From Atopobiaceae bacterium (lineage in GTDB: Bacteria; Actinomycetota; Coriobacteriia; Coriobacteriales; Atopobiaceae): 64,000 nucleotides of DNA. Position numbers and translations under genes: made by a program. The stretch's first letter is position 1. Every line of letters starts with the position of its first letter. The notes beneath the pieces were generated by a model. The model saw only the letters and a list, made by a program, of their open reading frames with translations. It did not search any database and was not told the origin of the DNA. The stretch lies in contig JAFWIE010000070.1 of assembly GCA_017533825.1 (NCBI GenBank), positions 20,257 through 84,256 of the forward strand. Direction: 5' to 3'. Positions 36,545-44,037 of the stretch are shown here, piece after piece.

Positions 36545-36570
36545 TTCGTTCCTCTGTGGGGAAATGGAGA

Positions 36571-37641
36571 CTACAGCGACTTCACGTATGCGTCGAGCGC
36601 GTCCTTGGAAGCGGGCACGACGATGTCGCCAGCCTTGATGGCGTCGAAGAGAGCGACTGCGGCCTCATAGACGTCGTCGGGCAGCTTGTCGTGAGACTCG
36701 GCCAGGCCCACGGCATCATCAGCAGCGCCGAGCAAGAGGCTCTGGCCACCCTCGATGCTACCGTCGACAAGACCGGTCGAGACGGTGACGACCGCATTGT
36801 CGACCCGCTTGAGTGCGGAGGTGATGATGGTCTCGTACTCGGGGAATAGGGCCGCCTGGTCCTGATCGACGCCGATGCTCATGACCTTGGCATCGTTGCA
36901 GGCCTCGAGCATGCCAACGCCCGCACCACCGGCTGCGTGGAACATGACGTCGCAGCCATCCTTGATCATCTTCTGGGCGATGGACTTGCCCTTGGCGGCA
37001 TCGGTGAAGGACTCGGCGTACTGCCCCTGGTACGTGACGGAGGTGCCGTTCTCCTTGTTTGCGTACTCAACGCCCGCATAGTAGCCATACTCGAATGCTT
37101 GGATGGTCTCGGACTCCATGCCACCGATGAAGCCGACCTTGCCCGACTCGCTCATGCGTGCGGCAATGTAGCCCACCGCGAAGGAAGGCTCTTCGGACTT
37201 GAAGGCAACGGCCGTGAGGTTCTCCTTGCCGTCCTCGTTGCTGCCCTCGATGGATGCGAAGGTCACATCGGGATTCTGCTCAGCCACGGTATTGATGGCG
37301 TCGCTCATGGCAAAGCCGATGCCCCAGACGATGGTTGCGCCATCGTCGACGGCCTTGTCGAGGTTGGTCATGTAGTCAGAGTCTTGTTTGGACTCGAGGT
37401 AGCTGACCTCCCAGCCATTCTCAGCTTCCATCTGCTTCATGCCAGCCCATGCGAGCTGGTTGAAGGACTGGTCGTTGACTCCACCCGTGTCGGTGATCAT
37501 CTCGAGCTTGACGTCGCTGCTGGCGGCATCGGAGCCAGCAGACTCAGCGCCACCCTCAGAGGAGCCGCCACCGCACGCGGCGAGCGTCAGGGCACCCATG
37601 CCCATCATGCCCAGCATAGAACGACGCGTAATCGAACCCAT
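36571..37641 (-). CDS. BMP-family nucleoside-binding lipoprotein
   Basis: The protein of about 356 residues starts MGSITRRSMLGMMGMGALTLAACGG: a twin-arginine pair, a hydrophobic stretch and a lipobox (LAAC), so it is probably a Tat-exported lipoprotein. The mature part has the BMP/PnrA fold (DTGGVNDQSFNQLAWAG, VGFIGGMESE, FHAAGGAGVGMLEACND, GVDQDQAALFP). It captures nucleosides for the ABC transporter encoded just downstream. The start is ATG 37641 or an earlier GTG (37647). Confidence 0.93.
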   Translation of the reverse strand: MGSITRRSMLGMMGMGALTLAACGGGSSEGGAESAGSDAASSDVKLEMITDTGGVNDQSFNQLAWAGMKQMEAENGWEVSYLESKQDSDYMTNLDKAVDDGATIVWGIGFAMSDAINTVAEQNPDVTFASIEGSNEDGKENLTAVAFKSEEPSFAVGYIAARMSESGKVGFIGGMESETIQAFEYGYYAGVEYANKENGTSVTYQGQYAESFTDAAKGKSIAQKMIKDGCDVMFHAAGGAGVGMLEACNDAKVMSIGVDQDQAALFPEYETIITSALKRVDNAVVTVSTGLVDGSIEGGQSLLLGAADDAVGLAESHDKLPDDVYEAAVALFDAIKAGDIVVPASKDALDAYVKSL

Positions 37642-37692
37642 AGCCACACCACTCTCCTTCACATACCGCGCCCATGCCTCGTGCACAGACGA

Positions 37693-38418
37693 CTACTCGC
37701 AAGACTTATCATACTCCCTAACTGCCACCGATAGCGCGACTTCCATCATCTGGGTGAAGCTGGTTTGCCGATCCTTGGCCGAGAGGCTCTCGCCACTAAG
37801 CGGCAGGTCCGAAATCGTCGCGATGGCAAGCGCGCGCTTGCCCGCAGCCATGGCGTTGAGGTAGAGTCCGACAGCCTCCATCTCGGTCGCGAGGACTCCC
37901 ATGGAGACCCACGGACGATACCGCTCTAAGTCACTATAGAAGACGTCGGTAGTGAAGATGTTGCCCACGTGGTAGCGGAATCCTCGCTCTTCAGCAGCAT
38001 CCACTGCCTCGCGCAGCAGATCGAAGTCGGCGATGGGCGCGATGGTGCCTGCAAGGTCGAATTGTGCCGCGAAGTTGGAGTTGGTGCAGGTCGCCTGGGC
38101 AATGACCATGTCACGCACCTTAACCTGTGGCGCAAGACCCCCCGCCGTTCCAATGCGAATGATGGTGTCCACATCGTAGAAGTGGAACAGTTCGTAACTG
38201 TAGATGGCCATGGAAGGGACGCCCATTCCGCTTGCCATCACCGAGACGCGTCGACCCTCGTAGGTACCCGTGTAGCCGAACACATTTCGCACTTGATTGA
38301 ACTGTACGGCTCCTTCGAGGTAGGTCTCCGCAATGAACTGAGCGCGTAGCGGGTCTCCGGGCATCAGCACAACCTTTGCAATGTCGCCGTGCTCAGCCGC
38401 GTTATGTGGTGTCGGCAT
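37693..38418 (-). CDS. deoD: Purine-nucleoside phosphorylase
   Basis: The 241-residue hexameric-type PNP starts MPTPHNAAEHGDIAKVVLMPGDPLRA. The motifs SGMGVPSMAIYSYELF, RIGTAGGL and VLATEMEAVGLY are diagnostic, and the active-site Asp is in TISDLPLSGE. It cleaves imported purine nucleosides with phosphate and lies 51 nt upstream of the BMP gene, so uptake and salvage genes are grouped. GGGGAG precedes the ATG; the frame is open to 38445. Confidence 0.95.
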   Translation of the reverse strand: MPTPHNAAEHGDIAKVVLMPGDPLRAQFIAETYLEGAVQFNQVRNVFGYTGTYEGRRVSVMASGMGVPSMAIYSYELFHFYDVDTIIRIGTAGGLAPQVKVRDMVIAQATCTNSNFAAQFDLAGTIAPIADFDLLREAVDAAEERGFRYHVGNIFTTDVFYSDLERYRPWVSMGVLATEMEAVGLYLNAMAAGKRALAIATISDLPLSGESLSAKDRQTSFTQMMEVALSVAVREYDKSCE

Positions 38419-38451
38419 CTTTCTCCCCTTCCGCATCCCAACCATTAGGCA

Positions 38452-39429
38452 CTAATGTCCGCTTGGCTCTGCATTGTCCCACTGAAACACGTCGGTGTTG
38501 AAGTTCTGGAAGAATTCCTCGGCGCTTTGCGTAATCTCCTCGTTCGACGGTGCCCCACCGCTCACGAGATTGGTGAACCAATCGATGATGTTCTGGAAGA
38601 AGCCCGCAATGGCATCGATGACCCCACCGCCCTGCTCCTGGGCCTTCTGGGTAACCTCCTGCAGCTTCGTCTCGAAGTCGGAGAGCGTCGTAGAGAAGGT
38701 ATCCTCGTCGTAGCCGAGCTGCTGCAGCTCCTTGGCGAGTTGCATGATCCTCTGCAAGTCCTCGTCAGAGAGGTTGATGCCCCTGGAAGCAGCCACACGC
38801 TTGACGATTTCCATGATCTGGTCGTCTCCGAGGTCCACCGGAGACGAGACCACCTCGTCCTTGACCTCCGAGATAACCTCCGGGACCTGCTCACCATACA
38901 CCTGAGCGAGCTCGGCAGTGGCAACCAATTCCTCGGTCGCCACACGTTCCTTCGAATCGTCGAGCTTCTGACCATCTGCCTCGTAGGCCATGAAGACACC
39001 CGTGAGCGCACCCGTGCCCGAGACGGGGAACGGTGCCGTCACCACGAGGTTGCAGTTCTTGACGCCGGCCGTCTGCAGGGCGTTATAGAGCATGTAGTTG
39101 GTGACGTAGTTGAGGTTGGCCGTTTGCACGTAGATGCCCCCCGACATGGTGGGCTGAATGTAGGAACAGGAATAGGTCTTGTTGCCGATCACACCAAGGT
39201 CGATGCTCCCAGACAAGTGCGCACGCTCATCCGCATTGGTGACCGAGACAACCGTCAGATTGTTGAGATCAGCCTCCGTGAGACCAAAGAAGCTCAACAC
39301 GTTGGCGCGCTGCTCGGCAGTGAGGTCCGCGCCCATGGTGACCACACGACTCGCATCCGCGAAGGCCGGATGTGCGATGGAGGCACACAGAAAGAGCGCA
39401 ACGACGAACATGGTTGTTAGACGCTTCAT
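38452..39429 (-). CDS. Secreted DUF1002 protein
   Basis: The 325-residue protein has a Sec signal peptide (MKRLTTMFVVALFLCASIAHPAFA, cleavage after FADA or nearby). The mature part is a DUF1002 domain (RVVTMGADLTAEQRANVLSFF, YIQPTMSGGIYVQTANLNYV, VVTAPFPVSGTGALTGVFMAYE). A helical C-terminal half follows. There is no lipobox or sortase motif. Function is unknown. Confidence 0.88.
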   Translation of the reverse strand: MKRLTTMFVVALFLCASIAHPAFADASRVVTMGADLTAEQRANVLSFFGLTEADLNNLTVVSVTNADERAHLSGSIDLGVIGNKTYSCSYIQPTMSGGIYVQTANLNYVTNYMLYNALQTAGVKNCNLVVTAPFPVSGTGALTGVFMAYEADGQKLDDSKERVATEELVATAELAQVYGEQVPEVISEVKDEVVSSPVDLGDDQIMEIVKRVAASRGINLSDEDLQRIMQLAKELQQLGYDEDTFSTTLSDFETKLQEVTQKAQEQGGGVIDAIAGFFQNIIDWFTNLVSGGAPSNEEITQSAEEFFQNFNTDVFQWDNAEPSGH

Positions 39430-39520
39430 GATTCTCCTTCCGTAGACGAGAGGAGCTCATGATAGCGTCCTCGTGTGGAGGCCACCTGAACGCACACGGA
39501 CCACAAGGTCAAGACAAACC

Positions 39521-40039
39521 CTATCCCAGCCCAAGACTTCCCAGCCAGCCCCAACGGGGATCGGCCATGAGCCCATAGGCGCTGAGCCACAGGCCAAGCG
39601 GTACCTTCCGCACGCCATCCTCGGTGCAATCCATTACCCGATCATCTCCGATGTAGATGCCCACATGCCCGTGCACTAGTCCCTGCGCCGTGTAAGGATG
39701 CGCAGGCGTGGCAACGATCATCCCCACCTTCAGACTCACGGTATCCGTATGCGGGCAATAGCGATCACAGAGCTCGCGCGCATTACCCAAGACGACCCCC
39801 AGCCCGAGGCGCGAGAAGCTCTGCTCCACCCAGCTCGCGCACAGGTCGGTTCCCGTCGCATTCGTCGCGTGGGCGCAGGCGACGAAGCGCTTCTGCAGGG
39901 GCGTTGCATCTGTGGAGCGTTGCGGTTCATGCCCCGCCTCCACACACCGCAGCGCCGGATATCCCCAACGCGAGACGTTGCCGCTCACCAACCCGCGCCT
40001 ACGAAGGTCGATGAGCAGCCGATGTTCAGCCTCCGTCAC
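39521..40039 (-). CDS. NlpC/P60-like cysteine hydrolase without signal peptide
   Basis: The 172-residue protein has TDLCASWVEQSFSRLGLGV, where the Cys is the likely nucleophile, and GHVGIYIGDDRVMD, which holds the catalytic His, as in NlpC/P60 and CHAP cell-wall peptidases. No signal peptide is visible. The start ATG overlaps the stop of the zinc-ribbon membrane gene (ATGA), so the two are coupled. Assignment rests on the Cys and His blocks only. Confidence 0.7.
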   Translation of the reverse strand: MTEAEHRLLIDLRRRGLVSGNVSRWGYPALRCVEAGHEPQRSTDATPLQKRFVACAHATNATGTDLCASWVEQSFSRLGLGVVLGNARELCDRYCPHTDTVSLKVGMIVATPAHPYTAQGLVHGHVGIYIGDDRVMDCTEDGVRKVPLGLWLSAYGLMADPRWGWLGSLGLG

Positions 40040-41469
40040 TTGTTCTCTTCTGAGGTGTCACCCTCTGCTGGCGACTCTTCCTCTGTCGAAGCATTCTCGT
40101 CGATGACATCCACCGACTGCTCTTCCTCTTGATCCGACTGTTCGCTACTCTCCTGCTCAGGCTCAGAATTCTGGTTCTCCTCAGCAGGCTGCTGCTCTTC
40201 CTGTTGCTCTTCCTGCTGCTCCTCCTGCTGCCCTTCCTCCTCAGAGTTGCTGATATCGCCGCTCACCTCCACGACAATCTCGCCGTACTGGATGTTGGGA
40301 TCGCCGGATTCGGCAGGTTCGGTATGCTGCTCGTTGTTCGGGACGACGACCGTCTGAACAACCTGCTTGGGCGCTTGCTGCTGTTGCTTCTTCTGCTCCG
40401 CCGCGATACGCTTCTCTTCCGCCACGCGTTGCTTCTCACGCTCTTCAACGGCCTTGTCGCGTCGGGCACGGGCGACATCCGCCAGAGCATCGGTGAGGTC
40501 ACTTCGCTTGGGGTCCTTGCTTATCCACTGCATGGCTGCGCGAAGGTGCGCGTCTGTAATGTCCGCTGCCTCCATGGGCACCAAGGTAAGTCCCTCCGGC
40601 GAGCTCGTCTCGCATGAGCCATCCTCATGCGCCGTAACCTGCAAGGGGGCGTCAGGCAATTGGTACAGAAGGCCATCTGCGGAAATCGGAGAAGCGACCA
40701 CGGTGAGGGCGTAGGTGCCTGGAATCATCATGACTCCAGTTCCATCGGACGACAAGTAGTAATGCTGCCCATCGATGAGAATGCCCTCGCTCGTCGTGCC
40801 CTCAAACTGAACGGGTATCCTGCTCCCTGCCTCGTTGAGACCCTCCACATTGACGGGTATGGTTACCTCAATGGGATGAGCCGTCTCAATGGCAACCTGC
40901 TCTTGCGGCTTGAACGATTCAACTTTATTCTCTAGCGGCGCTATCTGCTTGGCAGGCTCGGCCTGCGCGACCTTCTCAGGATTCGCTGGCCGAGGCGAGA
41001 GCGCAAAGCCCACCCCGCCCAATGCGAGCAAGGCAGCGATGGCCACTGCAGCGATCCGACTCTTCTTTACAGGTGGTTTGCCGCCAACCCCCACGCCATC
41101 GCCAGGGGCTGCAATCAGCTCTCCCTCACCCTCGGCTTCATACTCAGGCGCCTTAAAGTCCGGAGTCGCTTGTGACAGATCCACCGCAGGGGCGACGTTC
41201 TCCGACTCGTCCTCAAAGACGGGTGCGGAAAAGTCGGGTACGCGGGCATCGGAGTTAACGACGAGGTCGGCTGCAGGTCCGTCGTCAAACACCGGTGCCG
41301 AGAAGTCTGGCACAAGACCCTGATCCTCATCGTCCAACATCCGCTTGATGCCGAAGTCTATGGGCACGTAGTCGTCCGCGACATCATACGCCTCAACGAG
41401 ATTCTCGCCGCACACGGGGCAAATGCTTGTCCCATCCGGCAGCTCTGACCCACACGCTTTGCAAATCAT
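40036..41469 (-). CDS. Zinc-ribbon membrane protein with acidic, Gln-rich tail
   Basis: The 477-residue protein starts MICKACGSELPDGTSICPVCG, a four-Cys zinc ribbon. A cytoplasmic linker carries three copies of a P-D-F-(S/K)-A-P-(V/E) motif. One membrane helix follows (IAAVAIAALLALGGVGFAL). The outer part has a beta-rich domain (VTIPVNVEGLNEAGSRIPV, GQHYYLSSDGTGVMMIPGTY), a helical charged region and a low-complexity Glu/Gln tail. Zinc-ribbon membrane proteins of this shape are common in Atopobium-like genomes; the role is unknown. The ATG at 41469 has GGGAGAA. Confidence 0.85.
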   Translation of the reverse strand: MICKACGSELPDGTSICPVCGENLVEAYDVADDYVPIDFGIKRMLDDEDQGLVPDFSAPVFDDGPAADLVVNSDARVPDFSAPVFEDESENVAPAVDLSQATPDFKAPEYEAEGEGELIAAPGDGVGVGGKPPVKKSRIAAVAIAALLALGGVGFALSPRPANPEKVAQAEPAKQIAPLENKVESFKPQEQVAIETAHPIEVTIPVNVEGLNEAGSRIPVQFEGTTSEGILIDGQHYYLSSDGTGVMMIPGTYALTVVASPISADGLLYQLPDAPLQVTAHEDGSCETSSPEGLTLVPMEAADITDAHLRAAMQWISKDPKRSDLTDALADVARARRDKAVEEREKQRVAEEKRIAAEQKKQQQQAPKQVVQTVVVPNNEQHTEPAESGDPNIQYGEIVVEVSGDISNSEEEGQQEEQQEEQQEEQQPAEENQNSEPEQESSEQSDQEEEQSVDVIDENASTEEESPAEGDTSEENK

Positions 41470-41603
41470 GCTGTTCTCCCTATCTCTGACGAACACATAT
41501 AGTATGAGAAAAGCAAGGTTTAAGCTCTCTCAATCGCAATCCCCATGACTTGCTATCCTCCGGTCGCTAGCGTCAGCATCCGCAAAGATACCAAGATGAA
41601 AAA

Positions 41604-41620
41604 GGCCCCGTGGAGGGGCC
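41604..41620 (-). terminator. Rho-independent terminator of tRNA-Gly
   Basis: On the minus strand GGCCCC pairs with GGGGCC around a 5-nt loop, followed by TTTTTC, 13 nt after the tRNA CCA end. Confidence 0.85.
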
Positions 41621-41632
41621 GAAGGAATTGCA

Positions 41633-41706
41633 TGGAGCGGGTGACGGGAATCGAACCCGCGTGGTCAGCTTGGAAGGCTGAAGTTCTGCCATTGAACTAC
41701 ACCCGC
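41633..41706 (-). tRNA. tRNA-Gly (anticodon UCC)
   Basis: The acceptor GCGGGTG pairs with CACCCGC, followed by T and an encoded CCA. The anticodon stem TCAGC/GCTGA holds CTTCCAA, so the anticodon is TCC. The T-arm GCGGGTTCGATTCCCGT is regular. Confidence 0.96.
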
Positions 41707-41969
41707 GTCAATAAGCACATTGAGTAATGGTAGCAGAGTTGCGGCAGCAATCAAGCGTCGCCTAAAAATTATGGTGGCGAGGTGCACGAGTGAGCCCACT
41801 GTGTTGAGAGTCTCGTATTGGAGCTGCAAAATGCCCCACTGACAGGTCCGACAACCCTAGACTTGCTTCAACCTCAAGTATAGGGTTACTGTACACGTGC
41901 CTTTGCCCACAGCGGAAGTGGCGCACGATTACTCCTCATGATACGCAATTTGGTTGAGAAAGACGCCAT

Positions 41970-42536
41970 TCAGGTCATCCACGCAACTTTATTGGGTACC
42001 GTCAGGCCACAGATTCGCTCCTTCAGGCCGGTCTCCATGCAGCAGATCCACTCATCAAGCAAGGGAATCGCCTCTTGTCGATCGCCCTCCAAGCCTTGGG
42101 TCTTCACTTCGACCAACCGCTCGATGGGGGGTCGCAGATTCTTGTCAAGCTGGGCATCGCACAGCTCACTAAAGGCCATCGGGACGGGACTTTGCCTCTC
42201 GATTGCCCACTGGGCAGCCAGCAGTGCTCGAATGGCATAGAGATAACGCTTGAGCGTAATTCTCCCGCTCTTGATGTGGCGCACAGAGTGACGAGACGCC
42301 ATGACAAGGTAGTGATGTGCATGCGCAACGGGGTTGAAGCATCTCGGAGCAAGTTCCCTGACCTCACGGAAGCGCTCTTCCTCACAGTACACTATCGGCG
42401 AACCTAGCCACTCGAACGCAGTGGGGTTCGATGACCGCAGGAGCTTCAAGAACTTACCGATATCCCATCCCGCAATGTCGAGCTCCTCGTCGAGGCGCCA
42501 CTCAATTCCCCCTCCGATGTCATCGGGCGACGCATA
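41970..42536 (-). pseudogene. Nucleotidyltransferase-family gene remnant (COG3541/RlaP-like)
   Basis: An open frame of about 187 codons has no good start and a stop just upstream at about 42537. Its first part (GYASPDD) resembles the end of the G-S-x-x-x-G-x-x-S-P-D-S-D-x-D catalytic block. It then jumps straight to IEWRLDEELDIAGWDIGKFLKLLRSS and SPIVYCEEERF, which normally come about 35 residues later. The 5' end with the GS motif and the catalytic Asp pair is missing, so an internal deletion and 5' loss are inferred. The family assignment is from memory of conserved blocks. Confidence 0.6.
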
Positions 42537-42555
42537 GCCGCCCTATCATACGGCC

Positions 42556-44037
42556 TTACGTCACAATCTGGAGCAGTCGCGCAAGCAGCTCGGGAGTATC
42601 GTACACGACAAGCGCTAGGTCGCTCCGCGCTCTGGTGACGCCTTGGAACACATGGTTGCGATAAATCGCTTTGTCACGCGACTCCTCATCCCCCAAGACA
42701 AACTCAGGTCCCACGGCCATCACCACGCGATCAAACTCCTGACCAACCGACGCATTCGTCGTGAGGCATCCATCAATCGCAAGCTCTTCGGGAACCTCTA
42801 GTCCCAATCGCACGTATTCAAATCCCTCGTCGCGGAACGCACCAACCAACTCGGATGCCTGCGCCGGCCCTTCCGCATAGGCAACCTTCACGTGGCGCGT
42901 TCGCGCGACCGGCCGATGCCCTCTCAAACCGAAGAGTGTCCTCACGAATCCCGTAAGCTGTCGATTGGTCCGCACTTTGCGAGAGAGGTGCCAGATCCTC
43001 ACCTGTGGAATCAACGCACCGATCACGTCTTCCACGTTCCCACGCTCGCGCTCCGCATCGAGCACCTGCCTACGGTCAAGCGAGACGAAGAGCGGCAAAC
43101 CGATCCTGCATGCGGTTCCCACGATGCCCCGCAGCTGAGAGGGCCACATGCGCTGCGCCTCGTCCACCAGCACGGCACCGAACCCAGAGAAGTCCATCCG
43201 TTCCGAACCCTTTGCGGAAACCACCTCAAACGAGTCTTGTGAATCGTTGAGCCGACGGTGCCCCTCCACGAGGACGCCGCAGTGTACAACGCAGACGCGC
43301 CTGCACATGGACATCGACTTCGCAATGTCGTAGAGAAGCAAGCTCTTACCCGTCCCTGCACTGCCATATACGATGTAGGCTGGTTGCTCGGCAGCACTAC
43401 GAGCCCGCTCACATGCCCGCAGGAAGCTGCCCTTGATCTGCTCTTGGTGATTGGTCAGGAAGTATTCGCTTGCAAGGAACTTCTCCGTGTCGTTGAGGGG
43501 CGAGACGAGATAATCGCTCGCGCGGAAGAGTTTTTCCATGGGGCCGTCATAAGGTCGGCCCATCGAGCGCAGGACATCTGCCACACGCCGTGCATCAACG
43601 TTTGTGAGTGCGCAGTCCTCTCCCATCTCGAACCATGACCGGGCCGCCATCACATACGTGAAAGCATAAATCTGTCGTGCGAGCGGGCCCAGATAATGGC
43701 GATTCCTTCGCAATTGGCGGGCGACGCGTTCCTCTCCGACGTCCTCCGCCTTGAGCTCGATGTTAAGCACCGCATCGTCGCTCACCTTGAGCAGGTCAAA
43801 CTCGCTGCTGATCTGAGGGATGCGAAAGGAATACGCGAAGCCAGCGTAGTGATGGGCATCAAGCAAGCCCACCGCACGCAACTCTTCCACCACAGCGCAG
43901 ATGCACGCCGCCTCATGCGGCTTCACTTCGTCGAGGGGCTCTTCTCGCTCACTGATCTGGGCCTCGAACGAGGACAGCAGCTCTCTGGGAACCGTTGCCA
44001 ATCCCCGCGAAAGCGTCAAGAGGCTTGTACCTCTCAT
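42556..44037 (-). CDS. Putative PD-(D/E)XK nuclease fused to a superfamily 1-like P-loop ATPase
   Basis: The 493-residue protein has an N-terminal region with SSEFDLLKVSDDAVLNIELKAED (Glu79/Asp81, then Glu94-x-Lys96), which fits a PD-(D/E)XK nuclease core. An ATPase follows with Walker A GSAGTGKS (225-232), Walker B VLVDEAQRM and later motifs SLDRRQVL, TNRQL and FQGVTRAR, as in DUF2075-type and UvrD-like helicases. The combination is common among phage-defence proteins. Its ATGA start overlaps the stop of the M4-like lipoprotein gene. The nuclease call is moderate, the ATPase call strong. Confidence 0.78.
   Translation of the reverse strand: MRGTSLLTLSRGLATVPRELLSSFEAQISEREEPLDEVKPHEAACICAVVEELRAVGLLDAHHYAGFAYSFRIPQISSEFDLLKVSDDAVLNIELKAEDVGEERVARQLRRNRHYLGPLARQIYAFTYVMAARSWFEMGEDCALTNVDARRVADVLRSMGRPYDGPMEKLFRASDYLVSPLNDTEKFLASEYFLTNHQEQIKGSFLRACERARSAAEQPAYIVYGSAGTGKSLLLYDIAKSMSMCRRVCVVHCGVLVEGHRRLNDSQDSFEVVSAKGSERMDFSGFGAVLVDEAQRMWPSQLRGIVGTACRIGLPLFVSLDRRQVLDAERERGNVEDVIGALIPQVRIWHLSRKVRTNRQLTGFVRTLFGLRGHRPVARTRHVKVAYAEGPAQASELVGAFRDEGFEYVRLGLEVPEELAIDGCLTTNASVGQEFDRVVMAVGPEFVLGDEESRDKAIYRNHVFQGVTRARSDLALVVYDTPELLARLLQIVT

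Noticed and set aside
40159..40250. Gln/Glu-coding repeat tract as a DNA element
   Set aside because: It is low-complexity coding sequence in the tail of the zinc-ribbon membrane protein.
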